64,000 nucleotides of DNA from the NCBI RefSeq assembly GCF_036588685.1, contig NC_086379.1, forward strand, positions 13,439,862-13,503,861. Reading direction: 5' to 3'. A model generated the notes under the pieces. That model was given only the letters and a program-made list of their open reading frames with translations. It was not told the origin of the DNA and searched no databases. Below, in pieces: positions 33,601-42,440 of the stretch (position 1 is the first letter of the stretch; the number at the start of each line of letters is the position of its first letter). Source of the stretch: Mytilus trossulus. Lineage: Eukaryota; Mollusca; Bivalvia; Mytilida; Mytilidae. Both the position numbers and the translations under genes were made by a program.

Positions 33601-36600
33601 TAGGTATATCAACGAAACATCAACAAAAAGACATTTTATCATGCGAAAAAAGAACCCACCTAGCTGATAAGGACACCTCATTTGCATTCAAGAAAGGTCC
33701 CATTCAAGTTTACTTTCGATCATTTACTTTCGATTGTAGAATTTAAATTTATAAATGGAGATGAAAATAACCAGTGTTTTTTTTTCGCAGGTCAAGCCAA
33801 CTGTGAGTTTCCTTGTGAGTTGAGAGGTCAAACATTCAACATTCATTTTGAAGGCAATGGTTTTCGTCTTGGGAATTGGTCTTTTGACAACGACGGAATC
33901 TCTAGTTCATTGAATATAGTTGGAACAATCAGGAATACAACATGTTTTCGCCGTGCAGGAAGATTCCTCATTTTAAGGTAACTTTAATAGTCTGTTTACC
34001 TTTTTATTACATGTAATACATATTTATTTTTCAAAATAATATTCAATTTAATAAACAATGCCAACTATTGAAAGAACATACAGGTTTGTTGTCACGATAT
34101 CACAGTAGCATGGGTTCGAATCCCGGCGAGGGAAGAACCAAAAATTTGCGAAAGCAAATTTACAGATCTAACATTGTTGGGTTGATGTTTAGACGAGTTG
34201 TATATACATTATGTACACAGCCTTGTATCACCATCATTGATGGCGATCCGATGGATACATCTGTTGTAGGGTTGTCACTGACTCAGACGTACTTATGAAT
34301 ATAATTATTTTCTGTGACTGTATCTTACATTAATTTGTATGATCCTTTACTATAGATAATTTAGCTGATCTGTAACAATAACATCTTCATGCCTTATATA
34401 TCATGTACTGTAGTACGCCGCTAGGTTAAAACTGACGTGGAAAGGTAACACATGCCCACCGAAAGCTCTTTTTTTGAGAGCCCAGGTGGTCGTGTGGTCT
34501 AGCGGGACGGCTGCAGTGCAGGCGATTTGGTGTCACGATATCACAGTAGCATGGGTTCGAATCCCGGCGAGGAAAGAACCAAAAATTTGCGAAAGCAAAT
34601 TTACAGATCTAACATTGTTGGGTTGATGTTTAGACGAGTTGTATATATATATATTGTTTAAATATACTTTTTCACTTTTTTGGTCTTTTGGGAAATGTTG
34701 TTTGTGTTTTTTTAGACCCTTCTACAACGAAATTTGTTTGACATGCACACGTATAAAAATTGCGATTTTTATCCAACGCAATCATAGGTTTGAACGTAGT
34801 TTTCAATTTAGACTCGTTTATATTTTTTGTTTGGGCATGTATCATATTTTCCCTCCGGTTTATATGATCCGTTCATCCTATATTGTCTCTTAAAATTCAA
34901 GAGTCAATCTTAAATTGAGTGTACATTATATGGCCTTCCAAATACCGTTTCGATCCCTAACATCACTGAAGAGACATATTTTGTCGAAATCTAGATCTGG
35001 TGTACTAAAGAAATATTGACATCGAATGTTTGTGGCACAAAGTCGTAGCCACAAGTTAACAATTTTTTTTTCTGTGACGTATTATATTTATATTCAGATC
35101 CATTTTGTTACATCTTGTAATCAATTTTATTTGGCAATCGTCAATGACAGCTGTCAGCAGGGTTAAAGAACATCAGTTGTTCGACCTGTTAGTCAAATGC
35201 GTTTTGTTGAAATATACTTTTTCACTTTTTTGGTCTTTTGGAAAATGTTGTTTGTGCTGTTTTTAGACCCTTCTACAACGAAATTTGTTTGACATGCACA
35301 CGTATAAAAAAAATGCGATTTTTATCCAACGCAATCATAGGTTTGAACGTAGTTTTCTATTTAGACTCGTTTATATATATATATATATACATAAAGTCTC
35401 TGAATGATTGTATAATAAAAACTATAAAACAAATTCCCATACGTTTCGGCCATTACGGCCTTCTTCATTGGAATAAATTACAACATTGAAACAACAATTA
35501 CATCACTTGGATACATTACGTTATAATAACTTTTATGACGTTCATTTGCCGCGTTTTTCGCTTTTTCAAAATAAATATATTTATCATCGTTCATACATTG
35601 TGTTGAGTCCTTCAGGTTCTAGAGTTTTTAATTTTTTTATCCAAAAGGCTTCTTTAGTTTTTCTGTAAGTTTCTGTCCCAAATACTCTTTCTATGGCGGT
35701 AACTTTTAAATTTGTTATTGAATGATTGTTCTGAATGAAATGGTTGGCTACTGGATCTTCTGTTTTCTTTGTTCGTATTTTTGAAAAGTTCAATAGCATT
35801 CGTTGATATAGTGTATCACCCGTTTGTCCTACATATATAACTTTTTCACATTTTGTACAATTAATCGCATATATCACGCCTACGGTTTTACAATTTATTT
35901 GTCCCTGAATGATATATTCTTTGCCGGTGTTGTCACAAAATACCTTGGTTTCATTTAAATGTGAGCATAGTGCACATTGTTTACCACATGGTCCACATCC
36001 ATTAGTTTGCTTATAAAATAATAAATTATGCTTTTTGTGTACTAAGATGTCTTTTATGTTGTTATCACGTTTAAATGCCACGATAGGCGGATCGGGAAAT
36101 ATTTTCTTTAGTCTTTCGGATTGATGGAGAATTTTAAGATTTTTTCTAAGAATGGAATGTACATTTGGAAGCGCATTGGAAAAAGTAATTACTAAAGGTA
36201 CCCTGTTGTTTTCTTTCTTCTGTTTGTACTTTAATAGATCTTCTCGGTTTAATTTGTCGACTTTCTTCAATTGAACTTCAGTGGACGAGTTATTGTATCC
36301 ACGTTCTTTTAGGTGCGTTTTTATTTCTTCTCTTCTTGTTTTGTAATCTTCTTCTGTTGAGCAAATTCTTTTGACACGAATGCCGAGTCCATATGGTATA
36401 GCATTTTTTACAGAGTTTGGATGGCTTGACGACACATGTAAGTATTGGTGTTTATCTGTTGATTTTGTATAAAGATCTGTTTTAAGTTGTCCGTTTTCTA
36501 TGTGTACAAACACATCAAGAAATTCAATTTTTTCAGTTGAGTAACGCATTTCTGTTTTAATTCGCGGATGCAAACTGTTTGACATTTCGTGAATTTTTTT

Positions 36601-39600
36601 TAATTCATCTAAACCATGTTCCCATACTGAAGGAACAGCTATTGGTTCCCATCTAGGCATGAATTATGCTTGCACCTACCTCGGACAATGGGAAGAAAAT
36701 TTATTTCAAAACAGCAATTTACAACCATTTTCATATTGGAGATATGTTGATGACATCTGGGGGATATGGGAACATGGTTTAGATGAATTAAAAAAATTTC
36801 ACGAAATGTCAAACAGTTTGCATCCGCGAATTAAAACAGAAATGCGTTACTCAACTGAAAAAATTGAATTTCTTGATGTGTTTGTACACATAGAAAACGG
36901 ACAACTTAAAACAGATCTTTATACAAAATCAACAGATAAACACCAATACATACATGTGTCGTCAAGCCATCCAAACTCTGTAAAAAATGCTATACCATAT
37001 GGACTCGGCATTCGTGTCAAAAGAATTTGCTCAGCAGAAGAAGATTACAAAACAAGAAGAGAAGAAATAAAAACGCACCTAAAAGAACGTGGATACAATA
37101 ACTCGTCCACTGAAGTTCAATTGAAGAAAGTCGACAAATTAAACCGAGAAGATCTATTAAAGTACAAACAGAAGAAAGAAAACAACAGGGTACCTTTAGT
37201 AATTACTTTTTCCAATGCGCTTCCAAATGTACATTCCATTCTTAGAAAAAATCTTAAAATTCTCCATCAATCCGAAAGACTAAAGAAAATATTTCCCGAT
37301 CCGCCTATCGTGGCATTTAAACGTGATAACAACATAAAAGACATCTTAGTACACAAAAAGCATAATGTATTATTTTATAAGCAAACTAATGGATGTGGAC
37401 CATGTGGTAAACAATGTGCACTATGCTCACATTTAAATGAAACCAAGGTATTTTGTGACAACACCGGCAAAGAATATACCATTCAGGGACAAATAAATTG
37501 TAAAACCGTAGGCGTGATATATGCGATTAATTGTACAAAATGTGAAAAAGTTATATATGTAGGACAAACGGGTGATACACTATATCAACGAATGCTATTG
37601 AACTTTTCAAAAATACGAACAAAGAAAACAGAAGATCCAGTAGCCAACCATTTCATTCAGAACAATCATTCAATAACAAATTTAAAAGTTACCGCCATAG
37701 AAAGAGTATTTGGGACAGAAACTTACAGAAAAACTAAAGAAACCTTTTGGATAAAAAAAATTAAAAACTCTAGAACCTGAAGGACTCAACACAATGTATG
37801 AACGATGATAAATATATTTATATTGAAAAAGCGAAAAACGCGGCAAATGAACGTCATAAAAGTTATTATAACGTAATGTATCCAAGTGATGTAATTGTTG
37901 TTTCAATGTTGTAATTTATTCCAATGAAGAAGGCCGTAATGGCCGAAACGTATGGGAATTTGTTTTATAGTTTTTATTATATATATATATATATAACTAT
38001 TTTGAGCTTAGTTTGGTAAAAGTTTACTACTTTGATTGTTTTCATGGAACTTTTATTACACACCAGTTACTATTTTAAATGTTAGAATATAAGATAATCA
38101 TTCTTTAATCTTTATTTCGATTTCGTAGTTTATGTCACTTCAAAGTTTCTTCGTTGTTAGAAATTGCAAACATAATCGATACACAATATTCTGTATAGCA
38201 TAACTAATCGGATAAATCGAGAAGAGATAAATATTCAACGAGTAAGTCACGACTGTGCATGTGTTAATTATCAGTGTTGTTGGGTCACGAGTTGAATATT
38301 TTTTGATAATTTGATTCTTTAGTTATTTTTTAATTGGTAAATGTTTTTTTTATCAAATTAAAGTTAAACATGTAAGCAATTTTTTTACGAATTCATACTG
38401 TTTTTTGATCGGACGTCATCGATCGACGTCTTGTCAACGCCTATTGTTGTATGACGTCAGAGGAGTGAAATAAACGCAGTTTTGTTAAATTATCGTTTTT
38501 TTTATCAACTGGGAAATCTATGTAATTCATTGCAACTAGTGTAATAAGTGTATCTATCTTTATATTCAGGGACAATAACGTGTACCAATGTTATGTGTTT
38601 GACTTCAAAAGCAGTGGGAACACAACTCAAGTCAATTTTGCAATTGGCAGTAAGTAACAATTGAAAACAATCACACTTTTTAGGAATTTTGATGGTAGAG
38701 TATTGTCAAAAGCTATCACACTTAGTATAATGGACTCGATTACTGTAAAAAATACCATATTATGTAAATATCTGACACTCTTTAGGCACGACATCAAAAG
38801 TTTAATATAGAATCAAAAACTTAATTCAAACAGTTTTTAACTGCCCCCTCCTTCCCAAGTAACCCACTCTTAACTTAAATTGGATTTTTTTTTTATTGTT
38901 ATGTAAAAATTCGAAACAAATCGTTCCTGAATCGTCTGTACTCAATTAATAATAATTTAACAAGTACAATTCACTGAACTGATGGTACCATATGATTGTC
39001 CTACAACAACGGTATTGTGCCTATTATAGGTGTACTAATTATTATTGAAGCTTGTAATTCCTTGATAATATTATTTTACGTTTTGACAATAACGTTTACT
39101 GACATGTTGTAGGTACTCGTATGGATATTAATTGCGCACCTTAAATAGCAGACTTATACTAGTACTGTAATGAATAACATGTTGACCAAATTCAGTAAAG
39201 ACCCGTTGAATTCCCAAGGAACTTACTTGAAGTAAATAAAATAGAGACGGTAAAAACGATCCTTTCGAACATTAAGATATTTTATTTTTACATTGGAAAC
39301 TTCATATTAAAATTAAAAATACAAAAGGGTTGATAGTTCGTTCACTATTGGTATTTCCTTTATTGGACGTGTCTGTTGTAACGTTTTAGATTTCAATATT
39401 CTATGTATAACTGTAACGGATTAGGGCAGCTTTTGAAGCCTAGTTTAACCACGATACATTCTGTATGTGCTTGTTCAAAGTTAGGGAACCAACTGTGCCC
39501 CTCTTTTTGCGGACATGTTTCTTTATCTTTATTCTTATGAGTCTGACTTCATACGAACTGCTAAGGAAGAAACAAGAGAAGTTAGCAATAATTGGTATCA

Positions 39601-42400
39601 TTACTTTCCGCTATATAGATGATGTTCTCTGTCTCAATAGTTCAAAATTTGCTGACTATGTTGAACGCATATTTCATCGAACTAAAGATAATGATTACAA
39701 CAGATGCAGTTAAGTCTGCCTCATATCTTGATTAACAACTAAAAATAGACAATATTGAAACGTTATCCCCGGGCTTGTATTTCCTGTCATAATTTCCTTG
39801 CTAAAGGGTAGCTGTTCACTAGAAAGCTTTTAAACTAAGAGTTGCAATTGAAGAATTTGAAATCATCCCTCGTAAATGTTTCAAACGCGATTACGCGTTG
39901 GTTTATCGTTATGGAAAATCTGTTTCATAAAGAGCATGATCAACTCACCCTTTCGAGGCACATGAGATCACCCCTCTTTCTGTTGGTGTTCGTGATGCTT
40001 AGTCTTAAGTTTTGTATGTTGTGTTTTTGTACTATTATTTGTCTTTTTTTCTTTTTCTTTTTAGCCCATGTTGTTGCCAGCATATTTTCGATATATGAGT
40101 TTGAATGTCTCTCTTGTATCTTTCTCCTCTCTTTTGTCCTTCTCCAGGGGAAATGTTGTTCTGTTGTTTTCGTTAGTTACGGCATGAGATATTTCGTTCA
40201 ATATTTTGTATTTAAATTAAGCCGTCAGTTTTCTCGCTTGAATTGTTCAAGTGACATTCAATAAAAATATGCTAAAAAGATCAATAAAGTATGGTTTTGA
40301 AGACCATTGATGACCAAAATTTCTAAAAGTTTTGCCAAATACAGCAAAGGTAATTTATTCGTGAGGTAGAAAAGCATTAGTAATTCAAACATTCAATGTT
40401 TTGTTAACAGTTAATTTATAATTATAAACATATATATAAATGATAACTCAAATCAACAAAGAAGTGCTGACTTCTGGGATGGTGATACTCTCGAGAAACT
40501 AAAACGAAGGAATTCGTCGTCATGTTATTTATCTTCTTTGCTTTAATTTGACCATGTTATCAGAATAATACTTAATAATTCTAATTTTAGATTATGGTGA
40601 CGAGAACTTTGATTTTTGTCAAGTTTGTAGGTTTCCTGTCAATTTCACGTTTGAATATATAGCTATAGGTAAACAAATTCTCCACTGTTTATCCTCTCAT
40701 TAATACGTTCATTTAGTCTGTCAAATCAGCTTTGTAAAATAAATGTTCATACTATTGAAAAATAATCACGATTGTTCTGACTCTTTTGTCAGTGTTTGCC
40801 CTCACGAACCGTCACTTTAGCCTTATTCATATGCAGGTTTGGTATAAATATATACGTACTGTGAATTCATTTATTTTCATGGGTACAACTTTCGTTGATT
40901 GGGGAAAACTAGCATTTTTCGTGGATATGGATGTTGTTGTTTTGGCGAAGTTTGCTTTCATTTCTTTTTACTCGTTGAACATTAAAATTCGAGGTTCCAC
41001 TGTACTCTCGAAATCAACGGAAATTGGTATCCAACACATATTAATGATTTCACTGTATATATATATATATATATATTTATAGTTCCTTTTGTAGATAGAT
41101 ATAGGAAGATGTGGTGTGAGTGCCAATGAGACAACTCTCCATCCAAATAACAATTTAAAAATTAAACCATTATAGGTTAAGTACGGCCTTCAACACGGAG
41201 CCTTGGCTCACACCGAACAACAAGCTATAAAGGGCCCCAAAATTACTATTGTAAAACCATTCAAACGGGAAAAAACCAACGGTCTAATCTATATAAACAA
41301 AACGAGAAACGAGAAACACGTATATATTACATAAACAAACGACAACTACTGTACATCAGATTCCTGACTTAGGACAGGTGCAAACATTTGCAGCGGGATT
41401 AAACGTTTTAATGGGCCCAAACCTTCTCCTTTTTTCTGAAACAATAGCATAACATCACAACATAGAAAAACATACGATAAAATATCAGAGAATCCTTCGT
41501 ATAACGAAAAATGAATTTAAAAAAAAAGCTAATTCATATCTTTTAAGAAACTGGAAATTTAAATTTTACATGCAATTTGATCATTTAACCGTGTTTTTAC
41601 TCTCTCTTCTGTCAAGAAAATAACAAAACATGTATATCAAACCTATGTGAATAGATTAAAAAGTACCAAATTGTATTTCCTTACAGCACCGGGAGCATCA
41701 TGCAAGTATACATAGCACTATATGTTTTATACAATATAAATGAGAAGATACTACATCGTTCTTTATGCGTGTTGTAGTTTTGAAAAAAACTGAGGGCTTT
41801 TGAAGTGACTTTTCAGACGAAGTCAAACAATATTAATATTCTTAGTAACACATGATTAGACAACATGCATGTTATATCATGATAAATCATCTGACTACAC
41901 GTGGACATTGTCGGTTGCAATGAAAATTGATAACACAAACAAACATATTTTTTCGGGAGATCTTGTGTTAGGAGGAACAGAGGGGAAAATTCACTAAGCA
42001 TATTAAAAACTAAAGTATTGATTGACAACGTGATAGTTATAACGATATTTTCCCTGTAAGTTTTGTTACATGTATTGTCAAGAGATTAAACACGATAACC
42101 AACTTGAATTACGGTGAATTAAAAAAATGTCAGTTTGATGTTTATCTATTTCACTTGGTAATGATTATTCAAACTATTGTTGTAGTTACTTCCTCGGGAA
42201 TCCTTCCGTGTTCTTTGCCATCATCATGTGTAGGAAGAGATACGTGTAGTGTAACCGATTCGATACCGGAAGGATGTCCACCTATGACTACCAACCAATC
42301 AACAACAGCTAGCCAAGCAGACACTACAACTACAACACTAACCGAGGCAACCACTACTAAAAAAAGAAAACGCTGTGACAGAAAGAGATATCGTCACTGA
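27567..42400 (+). CDS. Secreted cysteine-rich protein with Thr-rich tail, five exons, unknown family
   Basis: Exons 27567-27618, 33791-33977, 38570-38649, 40591-40668 and 42186-42400 join in phase to 612 nt (203 residues plus stop). Each junction has GT...AG signals. Residues 1-17 (MYLKVWITIVISSFVSK) form a signal peptide. The body has 11 Cys (22, 26, 69, 87, 116, 119, 141, 147, 153, 163, 196), possible N-glycosylation sites (NWS 46, NTT 66, NTT 97, NFT 124), and the pairs CEFPC and CQVC. Residues 167-190 are rich in Thr (mucin-like). The end, KKRKRCDRKRYRH, is strongly basic. I do not recognise the domain. It is expected to be extracellular. Introns 1-4 hold retrozyme, SINE, Penelope and MR1 insertions. 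A polyadenylation signal follows at 42429. The gene model is inferred, not backed by transcripts. Confidence 0.75.
27765..27850. repeat. Inverted repeat, left member (pairs with 31085-31160)
   Basis: ACTTTTCTTATATCAATGAG and the neighbouring CAGTCTATGGAAG are found in reverse complement at 31093-31155. A related word, AAAATATCAATGCGAT, occurs at about 28180 and in inverted form at about 30865. Both flank a 3.2-kb segment. Confidence 0.65.
28875..29235 (+). repeat. About 160-bp tandem repeat, two to three units
   Basis: Matching blocks TCAGCTCAAAATCTACAGGC, TCAGTCAAATATCAGAAAGC and TCAGCTCAATATATGAAGGC begin at about 28876, 29039 and 29196. The first two are followed by AGTATAACTGTGATTTTCAA-type text. 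No protein. Confidence 0.65.
29249..29346 (+). repeat. Imperfect microsatellite of CGGAATTTCGAAATTA
   Basis: Alternating ACGGAATGACGGAATTTC and GAAATTACGGAATTTCG words repeat with an 8-9-bp rhythm over about 100 bases. An open frame across it (KLRNFEITEFRNDG) is a by-product of the repeat. Confidence 0.8.
30165..30370 (+). repeat. Dispersed repeat MR1 copy
   Basis: ACCATTATAGATCAAAGTAG, AACACGGAGCCTTGGCTCTC, then CAACAGTCTAATTTATATAA. It starts with a head-like AGAAGATGGTGCATGAGT. Confidence 0.6.
30620..30760 (-). repeat. Dispersed repeat, antisense relative of 4325-4590
   Basis: AAATTTTGAAAATGGTGGAT, GAACCTGGTTATATTGCGCT and AAACCTGTCACG are the reverse complement of the 4380-4460 block. 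Confidence 0.55.
31085..31160. repeat. Inverted repeat, right member (pairs with 27765-27850)
   Basis: CGCTCATTGATATAAGAAAA followed by CCATAGACTGATAAT, the reverse complement of the left member. Divergence is low over about 60 bases. Confidence 0.65.
31249..31408. mobile_element. Foldback element (hairpin of about 160 bp)
   Basis: Outer arms AGATAATGCATATTTTAAGG (from 31249) and its reverse complement (to 31408) match over 26 bases. Inside, GGGGTGTCAGAATTG pairs with CAATTCTGACACCCC, and GAAAGACC with GGTCTTTC. The whole stretch can fold into one interrupted hairpin. It lies in intron 1 of the cysteine-rich gene. Confidence 0.8.
32429..32459. repeat. Short perfect hairpin
   Basis: AAAATAATGACCT and AGGTCATTATTTT enclose a 5-base loop. 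No further context supports a function. Confidence 0.6.
33165..33560 (+). mobile_element. Retrozyme-like dimer with two damaged hammerhead motifs
   Basis: Two hammerhead-like cores, CTGATGA-GTC...GAC, sit at 33173 and 33485, 312 bases apart. They bracket one unit that starts CGTGTCGTCCCCGAGGGTAT. In the first, the stem III part is deleted and GAATCCTGGTTCC follows directly. In the second, the GAAA box reads AGAA. Each ends with the shared tail TAATCCTGGTACCTTTG. The unit body matches 51549-51884. No protein is encoded. Known animal retrozymes are short, non-coding and flanked by hammerhead ribozymes, and this fits that form. Placing it in that class is inference. Confidence 0.65.
33791..33977 (+). 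CDS. Exon 2 of the cysteine-rich gene
   Basis: Acceptor: a long T-run plus CGCAG (33789-33790). Donor: TTTTAAG|GTAACT. 187 nt, entering in phase 1 and leaving in phase 2. Encodes CEFPCELRGQTFNI...LGNWSFDNDG and NTTCFRRAGRFLIL. Confidence 0.8.
34079..34660 (+). mobile_element. tRNA-derived SINE: partial copy followed by a full copy
   Basis: The full copy has an A-box-like TGGTCTAGCGGG (34495-34506) and a B-box GGTTCGAATCC (34554-34564), then GCGAAAGCAAATTTACAGAT and TTGGGTTGATGTTTAGACGA. The same tail, with its B-box, occurs at 34091-34226. Matching points are 441 bases apart, so two copies lie head to tail. The text between (GTAGGGTTGTCACTGACTCA, GAAAGGTAACACATGCCCAC) belongs to the element as I know it from mussel DNA. 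Confidence 0.7.
34656..35378 (+). repeat. Direct duplication around GACCCTTCTACAACGAAATT
   Basis: Blocks 34656-34825 and 35209-35378 are nearly identical (ATATACTTTTTCACTTTTTT, GACATGCACACGTATAAAAA, CCAACGCAATCATAGG). They are 553 bases apart. The right copy ends in the TA run where the Penelope palindrome is inserted. Confidence 0.8.
35372..35389. repeat. (TA)n run left of the Penelope element
   Basis: Nine TA units. A matching (AT) run lies at the right end (37978-37995). Confidence 0.9.
35584..36660 (-). CDS. Penelope-like protein C-terminal part with GIY-YIG endonuclease (left copy)
   Basis: 358 codons are open, but the N-terminal 12 or so residues (MPRWEPIAVPSV) come from the junction, not from the family. 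From WEHGLDELKK on it matches the right copy: thumb region (KIEFLDVFVHIENGQLKTDL), lysine-rich linker, a Cys-rich finger (CGPCGKQCALC ... CDN), then the GIY-YIG block VGVIYAINCTKCEKVIYVGQ with R of TLYQRM and the downstream AIERVFG. The end reads KTLEPEGLNTMYER. In known Penelope elements the GIY-YIG domain nicks DNA for target priming. The catalytic RT palm is missing, so it cannot be active alone. Confidence 0.8.
   Translation of the reverse strand: MPRWEPIAVPSVWEHGLDELKKIHEMSNSLHPRIKTEMRYSTEKIEFLDVFVHIENGQLKTDLYTKSTDKHQYLHVSSSHPNSVKNAIPYGLGIRVKRICSTEEDYKTRREEIKTHLKERGYNNSSTEVQLKKVDKLNREDLLKYKQKKENNRVPLVITFSNALPNVHSILRKNLKILHQSERLKKIFPDPPIVAFKRDNNIKDILVHKKHNLLFYKQTNGCGPCGKQCALCSHLNETKVFCDNTGKEYIIQGQINCKTVGVIYAINCTKCEKVIYVGQTGDTLYQRMLLNFSKIRTKKTEDPVANHFIQNNHSITNLKVTAIERVFGTETYRKTKEAFWIKKLKTLEPEGLNTMYER
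36659..37780 (+). CDS. Penelope-like protein with RT box and GIY-YIG endonuclease (right copy)
   Basis: 373 codons. Residues 1-26 (ACTYLGQWEENLF) match the conserved approach to the RT active site, and YVDD lies at residues 29-32. Then come the thumb (EFLDVFVHIENG), a basic linker, the finger with CGPCGKQCALC, and the GIY-YIG domain (GVIYAINCTKC...IYVGQTGDTLYQR). The RT fingers and most of the palm upstream are lost, so this is 5'-truncated. An extra A in an A-run near 37760 (8 instead of 7 as in the left copy) shifts the frame, giving IKKIKNSRT and losing the last 14 residues. Coding is otherwise intact, so the insertion is young. Confidence 0.85.
   Translation: MNYACTYLGQWEENLFQNSNLQPFSYWRYVDDIWGIWEHGLDELKKFHEMSNSLHPRIKTEMRYSTEKIEFLDVFVHIENGQLKTDLYTKSTDKHQYIHVSSSHPNSVKNAIPYGLGIRVKRICSAEEDYKTRREEIKTHLKERGYNNSSTEVQLKKVDKLNREDLLKYKQKKENNRVPLVITFSNALPNVHSILRKNLKILHQSERLKKIFPDPPIVAFKRDNNIKDILVHKKHNVLFYKQTNGCGPCGKQCALCSHLNETKVFCDNTGKEYTIQGQINCKTVGVIYAINCTKCEKVIYVGQTGDTLYQRMLLNFSKIRTKKTEDPVANHFIQNNHSITNLKVTAIERVFGTETYRKTKETFWIKKIKNSRT
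37978..37995. repeat. (AT)n run right of the Penelope element
   Basis: Nine AT units directly after the right arm, mirroring the left run. Confidence 0.9.
38570..38649 (+). CDS. Exon 3 of the cysteine-rich gene
   Basis: Acceptor TTTATATTCAG, donor GGCA|GTAAGT. 80 nt, phase 2 in and phase 1 out. Encodes DNNVYQCYVFDFKSSGNTTQ. Confidence 0.8.
39100..40265 (+). pseudogene. Penelope-like-type RT family copy, broken, in intron 3
   Basis: RMDINCAPLIADL-like text (39118) with a frame slip, then TFRYIDDVLCLNSSKFADYV (about 39605-39665) with the Y-I-D-D catalytic box. It continues with fragments of the LDL/LYDK region in broken frames, and a 3' part with TTCGATATATGAGTTTGAAT (39885-40270). This matches 57050-58200 and the array units. 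Stops and slips are frequent. Confidence 0.75.
40437..40510 (-). repeat. Antisense fragment of the retrozyme-like family
   Basis: The reverse complement reads GAGAGTATCACCATCCCAGA and then AGTCAGCACTTCTTTGTTGA, matching the start of the 51549 copy (GAGGGTATCACCAGCCCAGT). It is about 70 bases long and 5' only. Confidence 0.55.
40591..40668 (+). CDS. Exon 4 of the cysteine-rich gene
   Basis: Acceptor TTCTAATTTTAG, donor GCTATAG|GTAAAC. 78 nt, phase 1 in and phase 1 out. Encodes YGDENFDFCQVCRFPVNFTF. Confidence 0.8.
41055..41420 (+). repeat. (TA)n run and MR1 dispersed repeat
   Basis: After (TA)11 the MR1 head AGATATAGGAAGATGTGGTG and GAGTGCCAATGAGACAACTC follow, then the family body (ACCATTATAGGTTAAGTACG, CAACACGGAGCCTTGGCTCA, AACCAACGGTCTAATCTATA). 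It ends near TTAAACGTTTTAATGG. This is the most complete MR1 copy here. Confidence 0.7.
41687..41715 (+). CDS. Possible alternative terminal exon of the cysteine-rich gene
   Basis: A strong acceptor (TTGTATTTCCTTACAG) is followed in the phase left by exon 4 by APGASCKYT and a TAG stop. Using it would end the protein before the Thr-rich tail. It cannot serve as an internal exon, because its only donor (GTATAC) would put the terminal exon out of frame. It may be chance. Confidence 0.25.
42186..42400 (+). CDS. Exon 5 (terminal) of the cysteine-rich gene
   Basis: Acceptor ACTATTGTTGTAG, with phase 1 joining G|TT to give Val. Encodes VTSSGILPCSLPSSCVGRDT, a Thr-rich stretch, and the basic end, and stops with TGA at 42398-42400. 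Confidence 0.75.
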
Positions 42401-42428
42401 AAACATCAGTTACATGGCTGACAGATGA

Positions 42429-42434
42429 AATAAA
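42429..42434 (+). terminator. Polyadenylation signal AATAAA
   Basis: AATAAA lies 29 bases after the stop codon of the cysteine-rich gene. That gives a very short 3' UTR. Confidence 0.6.
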
Positions 42435-42440
42435 ATATTG

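Larger units (their letters stand above)
27619..33790 (+). other. Intron 1 of the cysteine-rich gene (6.2 kb)
   Basis: Holds the inverted ATATCAATG repeats (27765 and 31085), tandem repeats at 28.9-29.35 kb, an MR1 copy, an antisense dispersed repeat, a foldback element and a retrozyme dimer, each listed separately. The remaining stretches are AT-rich with nothing I can identify. Around 28620-28730, G+C-richer text (GACCCTGCCCCCTTATCC) is likely another dispersed repeat. Confidence 0.6.
35411..37982. mobile_element. Penelope-like element in a giant inverted repeat
   Basis: The left arm (35411-36626, element on minus) and right arm (36765-37982, element on plus) are nearly identical inverted copies around a 138-bp spacer. 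Each arm carries the C-terminal half of a Penelope protein and a 3' tail. The tail ends with AAGGCCGTAATGGCCGAAAC (antisense at the left, sense at the right). The right copy also keeps an RT box (YVDD) that falls in the spacer. Both outer ends abut TA runs. Inverted partial copies are a known trait of Penelope-like insertions. Confidence 0.85.
33978..38569 (+). other. Intron 2 of the cysteine-rich gene (4.6 kb)
   Basis: Contains the SINE dimer, the GACCCTTCTACAACG duplication and the Penelope palindrome. After 37996 the sequence is AT-rich without a feature I can support. Confidence 0.6.
38650..40590 (+). other. Intron 3 of the cysteine-rich gene (1.9 kb)
   Basis: About 60% is the RT-family copy. 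40437-40510 holds an antisense retrozyme fragment. The rest is AT-rich with nothing I can support. Confidence 0.55.
40669..42185 (+). other. Intron 4 of the cysteine-rich gene (1.5 kb)
   Basis: Contains an MR1 copy (41093-41420), a (TA)n run (41055-41078) and a possible alternative exon at 41687. The rest is AT-rich, with nothing else recognised. Confidence 0.5.

Noticed and set aside
34554-34564. Functional tRNA gene at the GGTTCGAATCC box
   Set aside because: The box belongs to a SINE. Acceptor and anticodon stems do not form a proper cloverleaf.
35584-36660. Intact Penelope gene starting at MPRWEP...
   Set aside because: The first residues come from the palindrome junction. The RT palm is missing, so the frame is a truncated copy.
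41687-41705. Use of the 41687 segment as an internal exon of the cysteine-rich gene
   Set aside because: Its only donor leaves phase 2, which puts the Cys/Thr-rich terminal exon out of frame. Direct joining of exon 4 to 42186 fits exactly.
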